DNA from: Streptomyces tropicalis
Lineage (GTDB): Bacteria; Actinomycetota; Actinomycetes; Streptomycetales; Streptomycetaceae
Direction: 5' to 3'
Assembly: GCF_029269835.1 (NCBI RefSeq)
Contig: NZ_JARJBB010000029.1
Coordinates: 1-41,726 of the forward strand
Length of the DNA: 41,726 bases
Shown here: piece by piece, positions 1-8,074 of the stretch
How the letters are laid out: the number at the start of each line of letters is the position of its first letter
Position numbering within the stretch: position 1 is the stretch's first letter
Notes under the pieces: model-generated
What the model saw: only the letters and a program-made list of their open reading frames with translations
The model's database searches: none
What the model was told of the DNA's origin: nothing
Position numbers and translations under genes: made by a program

Positions 1-109
1 GTGGGGTGGGGCCCCGGGGGGAGGGGGCGGGGGAAGGCGAGGAAGCGCCGGATCGAGCCGTCACGCCCCGGCCGGCGCCGCAGGTCGCCCTCCCCGCCCC
101 CGCCCGCGG

Positions 110-700
110 TCAGCCCGTCACGCCCCTCAGCGCCATGCCCACGGCCGCTTCGGCGATGTCCGCGGGGTCTTCGGCGGCGCCCAGCTCGATCCGCCGTACC
201 GCCGCGTCGACGATGCCCTGGAGCAGCATCGCGGCGAGGCGAGGCCGCTCGTGCCCGGCCTCCGCCAGGGCCTCCACGATCATCGCGACGAGCCCGCCGT
301 GCGCGGCACGGATCCGCTCCCGCGCCCCGGCGTCGAGTTCCCTGGCCGAGATCGCCACCACGGCCCGGTGGCGCCGGTCCCCGACCAGTTCCAGCTGCCG
401 GCGGACGTAGGCCTCGACCCTGGCCTGCGGGCCCTCGGCGCGCTCCATCGCCGTGGCGACGTCCGCCGCCCAGACGGGGAAGTCCGCGGCGCACAGTTCC
501 TCGACGACGGAGGCCCGTGATCGGAAGTACTCGTACACCGAGGAGCGGGCCAGGCCGGTGCGCTCGGCCAGCGCGGGGAAGGTCAGCGCCTCCGTCCCGC
601 CCTCGGACAGCAGGCTGCGTGCCGCGTCCAGCAGGGCGGCTCGCTGCATCGACCGGTGCTCGGCCACGGTGGCCGCTCGAATCCTTGGCACGTCCCCCAC
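110..700 (-). CDS. TetR/AcrR-family transcriptional regulator
   Basis: A 196-residue protein with the usual TetR layout. The N-terminal helix-turn-helix lies at about residues 20-62, with the signature RTGLARSSVYEYFRSR, which closely matches the recognition-helix region of TetR proteins. It is followed by an alpha-helical ligand-binding and dimerisation domain that is typically divergent, so the ligand cannot be read from sequence. The start is a GTG at 700; an internal ATG at residue 18 would still leave the DNA-binding domain intact. The gene lies 69 bases downstream of whiG in the same direction, with a hairpin between them. The 109 bases beyond its stop hold G-rich and C-rich tracts but no gene that I can support. 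Family assignment is firm; role is unknown. Confidence 0.85.
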   Translation of the reverse strand: MGDVPRIRAATVAEHRSMQRAALLDAARSLLSEGGTEALTFPALAERTGLARSSVYEYFRSRASVVEELCAADFPVWAADVATAMERAEGPQARVEAYVRRQLELVGDRRHRAVVAISARELDAGARERIRAAHGGLVAMIVEALAEAGHERPRLAAMLLQGIVDAAVRRIELGAAEDPADIAEAAVGMALRGVTG

Positions 701-741
701 TGTACGGACGCCTCCCCCGTCGCGCGGGCGACTCGGGGCGA

Positions 742-763
742 CCCACCGGGCCGGTCCCGTGGG
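742..763 (-). terminator. Possible terminator after whiG
   Basis: Arms at 742-750 and 755-763 can pair with one mismatch and one G-T pair around a 4-base loop. It starts 7 bases beyond the whiG stop codon. There is no T-run, as is usual for Streptomyces terminators. Confidence 0.4.
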
Positions 764-769
764 AGGGGG

Positions 770-1612
770 TCAGCGGCCGAAACTCGCCAGCTTCGCGCGC
801 AGCTGGAGCACCGACTTGGTGTGGATCTGGCTGACCCGGCTCTCGGTCACGCCGAGGACGTTGCCGATCTCGGCGAGGGTGAGGCCTTCGTAGTAGTACA
901 GCGTGACCACGGTCTTCTCGCGGTCCGGCAGGGTGTTGATGGCGCGGGCCAGGAAGCGCCGCAGTTCCCGGTCCTCGGCGACCTCGACCGGGTTGTCGGC
1001 GGCGGTGTCCTCGAGCGTGTCCATGAAGCTGAGTCCGTCGCCGTCCTCGCCGCCGACGTGCAGGAGCTCTTCCAGCGCCACCACGTTGGCGAGGGACAAC
1101 TGGCTGAAGACGGCGTGGAGTTCTTCCACGGCGATGCCCATTTCGGCGGCCACCTCGGCTTCCGTGGGGGTACGGCGCAGCCGGGCCTCCAGGGTCGCGT
1201 AGGCCCGTTCGACGTTCCTTGCCTTCTGGCGTACGGAGCGTGGGATCCAGTCCAGGGCCCTGAGCTCGTCGATCATCGCGCCGCGGATCCGGGTGATCGC
1301 GTAGGTCTCGAACTTGATCTCCCGGTCGACGTCGAACTTCTCGATGGCGTCGATGAGCCCGAAGACTCCGGAGGAGACGAAGTCGGCCTGTTCCACGTTG
1401 GGCGGCAGGCCGACGCTGACGCGTCCCGCCACGTATTTGACGAGCGGCGAGTAGTGCAGGATCAGCTGCTCCCGCAACCGCTCGTCCCCCGTCGCCTTGT
1501 ACGACCGCCACAGCTCGTCGAGCGTCGAGGGAGCGGGCGGCCGCACGCTGCCACCGTCGCGGGCGGCTGGGGGGATCGCCGCCCGGTCGGACCCGGAGGT
1601 GTGCTGGGGCAT
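770..1612 (-). CDS. whiG: RNA polymerase sigma factor WhiG (FliA/WhiG type)
   Basis: A 280-residue sigma-28-type factor. In Streptomyces WhiG directs transcription of early sporulation genes in aerial hyphae and is held inactive by the anti-sigma factor RsiG with cyclic di-GMP. Region 2 includes the core-binding stretch HYSPLVKYVAGRVSVGLPPN, and the C-terminal helix-turn-helix of region 4 has GLTLAEIGNVLGVTESRVSQ. The frame stays open for 64 codons upstream of 1612, but I chose the ATG at 1612 (MPQHTSGSDRAA) because this start and length match the known WhiG protein and the upstream codons look non-coding. The gene stands alone, with a 271-base gap to dprA that should hold its promoter. Identity is very secure. 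Confidence 0.96.
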   Translation of the reverse strand: MPQHTSGSDRAAIPPAARDGGSVRPPAPSTLDELWRSYKATGDERLREQLILHYSPLVKYVAGRVSVGLPPNVEQADFVSSGVFGLIDAIEKFDVDREIKFETYAITRIRGAMIDELRALDWIPRSVRQKARNVERAYATLEARLRRTPTEAEVAAEMGIAVEELHAVFSQLSLANVVALEELLHVGGEDGDGLSFMDTLEDTAADNPVEVAEDRELRRFLARAINTLPDREKTVVTLYYYEGLTLAEIGNVLGVTESRVSQIHTKSVLQLRAKLASFGR

Positions 1613-1703
1613 TCGTCGCCTTGTGCCGTTCTGCCGTGGAGTGCGGGTGCCTGGGTGAGGTGTCGGTCTGGTGCCGAGATCGGGTTTCTGTGCCGGAATC
1701 CCC

Positions 1704-1719
1704 GTGAGCGTAGCGTGAC
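1704..1719 (-). promoter_or_regulatory. Candidate BldD-type element in the whiG promoter region
   Basis: About 100 bases upstream of the whiG start, the minus strand carries two TCAC steps separated by GCTACGC, overlapping a TACGCT hexamer that could serve as a -10 box. BldD is known to repress whiG in S. coelicolor and recognises pairs of TNAC-like half-sites. This copy is not a perfect match to the inverted consensus, so the assignment is an inference. The rest of 1613-1883 holds no other feature I can support. Confidence 0.3.
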
Positions 1720-1883
1720 TGGAGTGTCGCGGTGCGCGAACGGCGGGGCGCGGGGCGTACGCAGATTCGTTCCGCTGGACGCTCCGCCGGGTCACGGCCG
1801 TCACCGTCAGTGAGGACAGGGAGCCCCAACTGGGGGAATTCCGCGTGCCGTAGAGGTTCGCCCGGACGGCCGAACACGCTGGG

Positions 1884-3044
1884 TCAACACCCGTTCCGGT
1901 CGGCTCGAACCGAGATCGTCGCCTGGCGTGTCAACTTCCAGCCGTCACCCTGACGTTCGGCGTAACCAAGTGATCTAAGTTCGTACAGTCTGGCGATCGC
2001 GTCGTCGGGCGTGGTCCGGGCGTCGCGGGCGATGTCGGACGGGGTCGCCGCGTCCCTCGCGGGCAGCGCGTCGAGGACGTGCCGGGTGTCCGGGGAGAGC
2101 AGGTCGCGGGGCAGGACGGGGCCGTGTCGGTCCGGGGCGAGGTCGCCCATGTCGCCGACCTGTTCGATCACTTCCGTGGCGTCGCTGACGAGGACGGCCC
2201 CGCCGCGCAGCAGTTCGTGGACGCCGGCGGAGAGTGCGCTGGTGGCGGGGCCGGGGACGCCCATGACGTGGCGGCCGAGCCGGTCCGCGGCCCGTGCGGT
2301 GGCGAGGGAGCCGCTGCGGTAGGCGGCCTCGACGACCACGGTGCCGCGGGTCAGGGCGGCGATGACCCGGTTGCGGACGACGAACCTGCTGGGTGTGGGG
2401 TGTTCGCCGGGTGGCAGTTCGGCGACGACGAGTCCCTGTTCCGCGAGCCGCTCGATCAGTGCGGTGTGCCCGCGGGGGTAGGGCCGGTCCACGCCGCAGG
2501 CGAGGACGGCGGCGGTGGCTCCGCCGGCGCCGAGCGCGCCGCGGTGGGCGGCTCCGTCCACGCCGTAGGCGCCGCCGGAGACGACCACCCAGCCGCGTTC
2601 GGCGAGGTCGGCTGCGAGGGTGGCGGCCATGTGGGCGCCGTATTCGGTGCAGGCGCGGGCGCCCACGAGCGCCACGGACCGCAGTGCCCATATGCGCAGG
2701 CCGGGCCGTCCGCGCACCCACAGGCCCAGGGGGCGGGTGTCCCCGAGGTCGTCGAGCTGGGCGGGCCATTCGGTGTCGCCGGGGCAGACGAAGCGCACGC
2801 CGGCGCGGTCCGCCGCGTCGAGGTCGCGCTCGGGTTCGGCGCGTGCGGCGCGTGCGCCGAGGCCGGCCCAGCGCCGGTCGGAGATTCCGGCGGGGGCCGG
2901 GCCGCCGGCGCGGAGCCGGTGGGCGGTCTCGATCGCTCCGGTCCGGCGCAGCCAGCGTCCGGTGGTCTCGTCCCCCGGTTCGAGGACTCGGCTGAGGAAG
3001 GCCCGTGCGAGCCGTTCGGCGGTGGGGGTTCCGTGTGGGGTCAT
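1884..3044 (-). CDS. dprA: DNA-processing protein DprA/Smf
   Basis: A 386-residue DprA-family protein. DprA binds incoming single-stranded DNA and loads RecA during transformation in competent bacteria; in actinobacteria its role is unclear. The Rossmann-like core starts at VALVGAR (residues 124-130) and continues with VVSGGAYGVDGAAH (154-167), a hallmark of the family, then the conserved RFVVRNRVIAAL. A C-terminal winged-helix-like stretch (about 310-370, with LYELRSLGYAERQGDGWKL) fits the DprA C-terminal domain. The ATG at 3044 overlaps the comM stop by two bases, so the two are translationally coupled. It is the last gene of the sipZ-to-dprA unit. The frame continues open far upstream across comM, but that stretch is a shadow. 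Confidence 0.93.
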   Translation of the reverse strand: MTPHGTPTAERLARAFLSRVLEPGDETTGRWLRRTGAIETAHRLRAGGPAPAGISDRRWAGLGARAARAEPERDLDAADRAGVRFVCPGDTEWPAQLDDLGDTRPLGLWVRGRPGLRIWALRSVALVGARACTEYGAHMAATLAADLAERGWVVVSGGAYGVDGAAHRGALGAGGATAAVLACGVDRPYPRGHTALIERLAEQGLVVAELPPGEHPTPSRFVVRNRVIAALTRGTVVVEAAYRSGSLATARAADRLGRHVMGVPGPATSALSAGVHELLRGGAVLVSDATEVIEQVGDMGDLAPDRHGPVLPRDLLSPDTRHVLDALPARDAATPSDIARDARTTPDDAIARLYELRSLGYAERQGDGWKLTRQATISVRADRNGC

Positions 3045-4666
3045 GCCGGTGTTCCGATCGCGAGGGGCACTCCTCGGGGGACTCCGGTGCGCAGGTGCAG
3101 GGCGAGTGCCACGTCGGTGGTGGTCGGCCGGTCGTGGCCGACGAGGTCCGCGACGGTCCAGGCGACGCGCAGGACACGGTCGAGGCCGCGGGCCGTGAGG
3201 GTTCCGCGTTCCAGGCCGCGCTCGGCGTCGTCCATGGCGCCGGGGGCGGGGGGCCAGCGGTGGCGGAGCTCGCGGCCGGGGACCTCGCTGTTGCTGCGCC
3301 AGGGGGTGTCCGTGTAGCGGGTGGCGGCGCGCTCCCGGGCGGCGCGTACCCGGTCGGCGACGACGGTCGTGGATTCTCCGCCGGGTCCTTCCCGGGTGAG
3401 GTCGGACCGGGTGACGGGGTCCACTTCGACGCGGAGGTCGACGCGGTCGAGGAGGGGGCCGGAGATGCGGGCCTGGTAGCGGCGGATCAGTGAGGGCGGG
3501 CATTCGCACAGGGTGTCCCGGCGGGAGTGGCGGCCGCAGGGGCAGGGGTTGGCGGCCAGCACCATCAGGAATCTCGCCGGGAAGCGCACGACGCCGGTGC
3601 TGCGGGCGATCACGACGTGTCCTGCTTCCAGGGGCTGGCGCAGGGCGTCGAGGGCGTGGCTGCTGAATTCGGGGGTCTCGTCCAGGAAGAGGACGCCCCG
3701 GTGGGCGAGTGAGACGGCGCCGGGGCGTGCGGTGCCGGGGCCGCCGCCGACGAGTGCCTGCATGGTGGCCGAGTGGTGCGGGGCACAGTAGGGGGCGACG
3801 TCGACGAGTGGTTTGCCGGGGGGCAGCAGTCCGGCCACGGAGTGGACGGCGGTGACCTCGAGGGATTCCTCGCGGGCAAGTCGTGGCAGCAGTGCGGGGA
3901 GCCGTTCGGCGAGCATGGTCTTTCCGGCGCCGGGTGGTCCTTCGAGGAACAGGTGGTGCCGGCCGGCGGCGGCGACCTCCACGGCGGTGCGTGCCGCGGT
4001 CTGGCCGACGACGTCGGCGAGGTCGGGTTGGTGGTCCTGGTGCTCGGGGGCGTACAGGCCGGTGGCGGTGCCGGCGCCGGCGCCGGGGATGCGCAGGCCG
4101 GCGAGGAGCGGGTCGGGGCGTCCTTGGTCGTCGGGTTCCTCCTCGGGTACGGGCTCGTCGGCGAGGACGGCGACGAGCTGGCGGAGGCTGCGGATGCCGA
4201 GTACGGAGACTCCGGGGACGAGGGATGCCTCGGCGGTGGCGCATTCGGGTACGACGACCTGTTCGTAGCCGGCGTCGGCGGCGGCGAGGACGGCGGGCAG
4301 GATGCCGCGGATGGGGCGGACGCGGCCGTCGAGTCCGAGTTCGCCGATCATGACGATGTCGGCGAGGACGCGGGGGTCGATGCGTTCGGCGGCGCCGAGG
4401 ACGGCGCAGGCGACGGCCAGGTCGAAGCCGCTGCCGGCTTTGGGCACGGAGGCGGGGCTGAGGCCCACCGTGAGTTTCTTCTGGGGCCAGGTGCAGCCGG
4501 AGTTGATCACTGCGGCGCGTACCCGGTCGCGGCTTTCGGTGAGGCTCTTGTCGGGGAGGCCGACGAGGGTGAAGGCGGCGATGCCCGGTTCGAGGTCGGC
4601 CTGGACCTCGACGACGACGCCGCCGACTCCGACGAGGGTGACCGAGCAGGTGCGGGCGAATCCCAT
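3041..4666 (-). CDS. comM: ComM/YifB-family Mg-chelatase-like AAA+ ATPase
   Basis: A 541-residue ComM-type protein. Bacterial ComM is a hexameric helicase that promotes branch migration during homologous recombination of transforming DNA. The N-terminal Lon-protease-like S5-fold domain (residues 1-165) contains GLSPASVPKAGSGFDLAVA. The AAA+ domain has Walker A GPPGAGKT at 243-250 and Walker B GVLFLDE, with the conserved APHHSAT and ANPCPCG segments. The C-terminal helical domain is typical of Mg-chelatase subunit I relatives. Start and stop overlap both neighbours by one or two bases (yraN upstream, dprA downstream), a strong sign of a coupled operon. Length is slightly above the usual 500 or so residues because of an acidic linker around 170-190. 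Confidence 0.94.
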   Translation of the reverse strand: MGFARTCSVTLVGVGGVVVEVQADLEPGIAAFTLVGLPDKSLTESRDRVRAAVINSGCTWPQKKLTVGLSPASVPKAGSGFDLAVACAVLGAAERIDPRVLADIVMIGELGLDGRVRPIRGILPAVLAAADAGYEQVVVPECATAEASLVPGVSVLGIRSLRQLVAVLADEPVPEEEPDDQGRPDPLLAGLRIPGAGAGTATGLYAPEHQDHQPDLADVVGQTAARTAVEVAAAGRHHLFLEGPPGAGKTMLAERLPALLPRLAREESLEVTAVHSVAGLLPPGKPLVDVAPYCAPHHSATMQALVGGGPGTARPGAVSLAHRGVLFLDETPEFSSHALDALRQPLEAGHVVIARSTGVVRFPARFLMVLAANPCPCGRHSRRDTLCECPPSLIRRYQARISGPLLDRVDLRVEVDPVTRSDLTREGPGGESTTVVADRVRAARERAATRYTDTPWRSNSEVPGRELRHRWPPAPGAMDDAERGLERGTLTARGLDRVLRVAWTVADLVGHDRPTTTDVALALHLRTGVPRGVPLAIGTPA

Positions 4667-5028
4667 CACGCCACCCCCCGTGCGTGCTCGACGCGGGGTG
4701 CGCCGCGGCGGGGCAGGGTCACGCCGACCAGGTCGATGCGGACGCCGCCGGGGGGTGCTCCGCCGTGGGTCTGGATCCAGCGCTCGGCGAGGCCGCGCAG
4801 GCGGCGTGCCTTGCGTGGGGTGACGGCGGCCATGGGGTGTTCGTAGGCCCCTGCGCTGCGGGTCTTCACTTCGCAGACGACGAGGGTGTCGCCGTCGCGG
4901 GCCACGATGTCGATCTCGCCGGTCCTGCCGCAGCGCCAGTTGCGCTCCAGGACGGTCATTCCGGCCTGGGTCAGCCGGCGTGCGGCCAGTCCTTCTCCGT
5001 ATTTGCCGAGTGCACTGCGTGCGTCCAT
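4666..5028 (-). CDS. YraN-family (UPF0102) nuclease-fold protein
   Basis: A 120-residue protein of the YraN/UPF0102 family, which has a restriction-endonuclease-like fold related to Holliday-junction resolvases; no biochemical role is established. The predicted active-site pattern is visible: LGKYGEGLAARRL near the N-terminus, then TGEIDIVARDGDTLVVCEVKTR, which supplies the D, E and K of the fold. I chose the ATG at 5028 because GGAGGT lies nine bases upstream and family members begin with this same sequence; a GTG ten codons further upstream is less likely. The stop overlaps the comM start by one base. Its place with comM and dprA suggests DNA processing, as an inference. Confidence 0.9.
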   Translation of the reverse strand: MDARSALGKYGEGLAARRLTQAGMTVLERNWRCGRTGEIDIVARDGDTLVVCEVKTRSAGAYEHPMAAVTPRKARRLRGLAERWIQTHGGAPPGGVRIDLVGVTLPRRGAPRVEHARGVA

Positions 5029-5102
5029 GTCGGCACCACCTCCGGCGCCCACGGTCACGCATCGGCGGGGGCCGAGTGGATCTTGGTGGGTTACTCGCCG
5101 GT

Positions 5103-5111
5103 TGTGGACAA
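5103..5111 (-). other. Isolated perfect DnaA box
   Basis: The minus strand reads TTGTCCACA, the preferred Streptomyces DnaA box. It is part of an inverted repeat GGTTGT-N2-ACAACC in the short gap between DUF2469 and yraN. It is a single box, far from any origin structure. Binding is not shown by sequence alone. Confidence 0.4.
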
Positions 5112-5146
5112 CCCGGTCACCCTCCGGAGTGACTCTGCGGAGGCGG

Positions 5147-5455
5147 TCAGCCGCCCGGCAGCTCCAGGTCGCTCTTGTTGAGCTCCTCGATGTTCACGTC
5201 CTTGAACGTCAGGACGCGGACCTGCTTCACGAACCGGGCCGGCCGGTACATGTCCCACACCCAGGCGTCCGCCATGGACACCTCGAAGAACACCTCGCCC
5301 TGGACGGAGTGGACCTGCATCTCGTAGTCGTTGGTGAGGTAGAAACGCCGCTCGGTCTCGATCACGTATTTGAACAGGCCGACGACATCGCGGTACTCCC
5401 GGTAGAGCTTCAGCTCCATCTCGGTCTCGTACTTCTCGAGGTCCTCGGCGCTCAT
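5147..5455 (-). CDS. DUF2469 family protein
   Basis: A 102-residue protein of the actinobacterial DUF2469 family, whose function is unknown. It is rich in acidic and aromatic residues and has a charged helix (MSAEDLEKYETEMELKLYRE) followed by several beta-strand-like stretches. No signal peptide, membrane segment or metal motif is visible. An AAGGGGAA ribosome-binding site precedes the ATG at 5455. It sits between the Nudix hydrolase and the YraN-type gene in the unit that begins with sipZ. The strong conservation of this small protein in actinobacteria suggests a core role, but none can be named. Confidence 0.88.
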   Translation of the reverse strand: MSAEDLEKYETEMELKLYREYRDVVGLFKYVIETERRFYLTNDYEMQVHSVQGEVFFEVSMADAWVWDMYRPARFVKQVRVLTFKDVNIEELNKSDLELPGG

Positions 5456-5511
5456 GGCATGTTCCCCTTCAGCCGTGCGGTCCCCCCATTGTGCGCCCGT
5501 ACCGCGGGGCC

Positions 5512-6015
5512 CTAGACGATTTCCGTGTCCAGGGTCACGGGCCGAGCCGGGGGACCTTCGTCGAGCAGCGTGCGCAGCAACCCGGCGAGTCTGGTCGGAT
5601 ACACCGTCTCATGCGCCCGGGTCAGTTCCGGGCACGTCCACCAGCGTGCTCCGGACACGCTGCGCCGCTCCAGGTCGGTCAGGGCCTGCGGCGCGGTCTC
5701 GGTCCGGGTCGTCCGGGCCAGGTAGTACCACTCGTCCTGGTCCCAGCGGCGGCCCGCGAACGGGAACGAGCACCTCCGCCGCCACAGCACCGGGCCGAGC
5801 TCGACCTCGGTGATCCCGGTCTCCTCGGCCAGCTCCCGCAGCGCCGCCTGCTCGCGCGTCTCGTCGCCCTCCAGGCCGCCGCCGGGGGTGAACCACCAGT
5901 CGTCGGCCGGATCGTCCGGCTCGTGGCCGTGGAGCAGGAGGATGCGGTCCGCGGGATCCAGCAGGACGACCCGTGACACCCTGCGCAGACCGTCGGGAGC
6001 CGCGTCAGCGGGCAC
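5512..6015 (-). CDS. Nudix (MutT-type) hydrolase
   Basis: A 167-residue Nudix hydrolase. These enzymes cleave nucleoside diphosphates linked to another moiety; the substrate here is not predictable. The Nudix box is complete: GGLEGDETREQAALREL followed by AEETGI, matching GX5EX7REUXEEXGU at every fixed position, so it is probably catalytic. The preceding DDWWFTPGGGLEG supplies the usual strand before the box. I chose the GTG at 6015, which overlaps the 3' end of sipZ by 11 bases; the frame is open upstream but only inside sipZ. It is cotranscribed with sipZ. In S. lividans sipZ heads an operon with unrelated genes, which agrees with this arrangement. Confidence 0.88.
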   Translation of the reverse strand: MPADAAPDGLRRVSRVVLLDPADRILLLHGHEPDDPADDWWFTPGGGLEGDETREQAALRELAEETGITEVELGPVLWRRRCSFPFAGRRWDQDEWYYLARTTRTETAPQALTDLERRSVSGARWWTCPELTRAHETVYPTRLAGLLRTLLDEGPPARPVTLDTEIV

Positions 6016-6781
6016 CGGCGGGTTCCGTCCGGGCCCGGGCCCGCGAGCCGCCCAGCAGCTTGGCGATCGGGCCGTAGGCGCCGCCGGCCAGCACGAGCAC
6101 GGCACCGCCGATGATCACGAGGTAGATGGTGCGCAGCGGGCCGGGCCGGGACAGCGTGCCGAGGGCCTGGAATCCGGTGGGCCGCTCCAGCGAGCCCTTC
6201 ATGGGCCAGACGATCGCGTCCACCCGGGCGTTCACCGCCGAGCGGGCGACGGTGCCCTTGGCGGCGTCGGTGAGGTGGGCGGAGGAGTCCAGGGAGCCCT
6301 CGCGCTGGTCGCCGAGGAGGAAGAGGCGGCCCTCGGGCACCTTCACGGTGGGGATCTGCGCGACCTCGGCGGGGCCGCCCTTGAGGTACGGCTCGTCGAT
6401 CTGCTTGCCGTTGACGGTGAGCTTGCCCTGGGTGCAGCAGGAGACCGTGTCGCCGCCGACGGCGACGACGCGCTTGACCACGGGGGCGTTGGTGACCCAG
6501 GACTTGTCGGTGAAGACGACGACGTCGCCCCGGCGGACCTCGCTGCCGTCGATGCGCTGGGCCAGGACCCGGTCGCCGATGTTGATCGTCGGGGTCATCG
6601 AACTGGTCGGCACGGTGTACGGCCGGTAGGTCACCGCGGCCCATCCGAATCCGGCCAGGAACAGCACCAGCCCGAGGGCCACGGCCACCCCGGACAGTCG
6701 CTGACCGGTCCTGCCACCCCTCGGCGCCGTGCTCGTGCCGCCGCTGCGCGGGGCCGTACGTGTCGTGCTCTCGCCACCCAT
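6005..6781 (-). CDS. sipZ: Type I signal peptidase SipZ
   Basis: A 258-residue type I signal peptidase, which removes signal peptides from exported proteins at the outer face of the membrane. One N-terminal membrane segment lies at about residues 30-50. The catalytic serine is in VPTSSMTPTINIGDRVL and the catalytic lysine in VKRVVAVGGD, with the later box LFLLGDQREGSLDSS in place of the usual GDNRxxSxDSR. A second hydrophobic stretch near 220-242 (TIYLVIIGGAVLVLAGGAYG) is probably a C-terminal membrane anchor. It lies 282 bases from sipY behind a hairpin, so it probably has its own promoter. Naming follows the four-gene order of S. lividans. Confidence 0.9.
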   Translation of the reverse strand: MGGESTTRTAPRSGGTSTAPRGGRTGQRLSGVAVALGLVLFLAGFGWAAVTYRPYTVPTSSMTPTINIGDRVLAQRIDGSEVRRGDVVVFTDKSWVTNAPVVKRVVAVGGDTVSCCTQGKLTVNGKQIDEPYLKGGPAEVAQIPTVKVPEGRLFLLGDQREGSLDSSAHLTDAAKGTVARSAVNARVDAIVWPMKGSLERPTGFQALGTLSRPGPLRTIYLVIIGGAVLVLAGGAYGPIAKLLGGSRARARTEPAGAR

Positions 6782-7022
6782 GGACCCGCACCCTACCGGG
6801 CGGTTCCGGAACGGGGCAGCCCTTCTTGTCCGACCTGGGTCACAAGCTCCACACGGGCTTCACGCGGGCGGGCCGCGGAAGCGGAATCCGGCGAGCGGGG
6901 CGGCGGACGGGGGCGGCCGCACGCGCGGACGGACCGGGAGACGGACGGAGGGTCCGGGCGGGAGCCGGCGCGGGCGGTGCCCCGGGAACAGGGGCACCCG
7001 TGCCGCGGGCGGGAGGACCGTC

Positions 7023-7042
7023 GGCGGCCGGACCCGGCCGCC
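7023..7042 (-). terminator. Terminator hairpin between sipY and sipZ
   Basis: Arms GGCGGCCGG and CCGGCCGCC form a perfect inverted repeat starting 22 bases after the sipY stop. It separates sipWXY from sipZ, in agreement with the reported operon structure in S. lividans. The rest of the 282-base gap (6782-7063) is G+C rich and should hold the sipZ promoter; I see no clear consensus boxes. Confidence 0.55.
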
Positions 7043-7063
7043 GTCAGCGGTTCCCGGCCGCCC

Positions 7064-8074
7064 TCAGCGCTTCCCGGCCGCCGTCGGCGCCGGGGCGGCC
7101 GCGGTCCGCGTCGCCGAGGTCCGCCGGCGCCGACACAGCGCGACCGGGACGACCGCGGTGAGGGCGACGGCCGGCGGCGCGACGCTCAGCGCACCGGAGG
7201 CCGAGGGCTGCGTGGCCAGGCCGGGCTGGTCGAAGGTGTCCGGCACGGGCAGGGTGTCCCAGCGGTTGATCGGCCAGGCCTTGACGATGGCACGGCCGAC
7301 GACGTCCTTCACGGGGACCATGCCGTGGTGGCGGTCGCTCTGGTTGTACCGGGAGTCGCGGGAGTCCTGACGGTGGTCGCCCATCACCCAGATGTAGCCC
7401 TGAGGCACGGTGACCTTGAACTGGCCGCCCTGGTCGTCCTGGCTGCACGGCGTGTTGCCCGGGTAGACGTACGGCTCGTTCAGCGCCTTGCCGTTGACGG
7501 TGAGGGGCCCGTTGCCCTGGCACTCGACGGTGTCGCCGCCGACGCCGACGACGCGCTTGATGAGGTCCTTCTCCTCGGCCGAGGGCATCAGGCCGATCCA
7601 GCTGAGGACCGTCTGCAGCGCGTTCGGGGTGGCGGTCGGCTCGCCGGCCAGCCAGTCGTCCGGGTCGTGGAAGACCACGACCTCGCCGCGGCCGGGCTCG
7701 GAGCCGAACCACGGGGTCAGCTTGTCCACCAGGACGCGGTCGCCCCGCTGCAGGGTGTTCTGCATCGAGTCCGACGGGATCGAGAACGCCTGGACGAGGA
7801 AGGTCTTGATCAGCAGTGCCAGCACCAGCGCGATGCCGATCAGGATGGGCAGTTCCTTCCAGAAGGAACGCGGCTGCTTCTGCTGCGGGGCCGAGCCGCC
7901 CGTGCCCCGCTCATCGCTCTGGTTCTGCTCCGTCACCGTGCCGTCCTCGGATACTGCGGGCCCGTTGCCGGATCCCACGGCGCTGTTCCCGACCCGGCCG
8001 GCCGCTTCCACGGGACGTCCGCGGTTCTCCTCGCCGCCGTGTCCGGACCGTGCGCCTACCGCCACATCCCCCAC
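7064..8074 (-). CDS. sipY: Type I signal peptidase SipY
   Basis: A 336-residue type I signal peptidase with a long hydrophilic N-terminal tail (about 70 residues, cytoplasmic). A membrane segment follows (ELPILIGIALVLALLIKTFL), then the catalytic serine box FSIPSDSMQNTLQRGDRVL. The lysine box is IKRVVGVGGDTVE and the box MGDHRQDSRDSR matches the family. A C-terminal hydrophobic segment (near 285-305, with APPAVALTAVVPVALC) precedes a basic tail, so the protein is probably anchored at both ends. The GTG at 8074 is backed by AAGGAG five bases upstream. The sipX reading frame runs 164 bases into the start of this gene in another frame, over the poorly conserved N-terminal tail. Confidence 0.9.
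   Translation of the reverse strand: MGDVAVGARSGHGGEENRGRPVEAAGRVGNSAVGSGNGPAVSEDGTVTEQNQSDERGTGGSAPQQKQPRSFWKELPILIGIALVLALLIKTFLVQAFSIPSDSMQNTLQRGDRVLVDKLTPWFGSEPGRGEVVVFHDPDDWLAGEPTATPNALQTVLSWIGLMPSAEEKDLIKRVVGVGGDTVECQGNGPLTVNGKALNEPYVYPGNTPCSQDDQGGQFKVTVPQGYIWVMGDHRQDSRDSRYNQSDRHHGMVPVKDVVGRAIVKAWPINRWDTLPVPDTFDQPGLATQPSASGALSVAPPAVALTAVVPVALCRRRRTSATRTAAAPAPTAAGKR

Noticed and set aside
1..109. G-run and C-run tracts that could pair into a long hairpin after the first TetR gene
   Set aside because: The loop would be large and the pairing irregular; composition alone can produce it.
1732..1953. A 73-codon plus-strand frame between whiG and dprA
   Set aside because: It overlaps the dprA end, has no coding bias and no ribosome-binding site.
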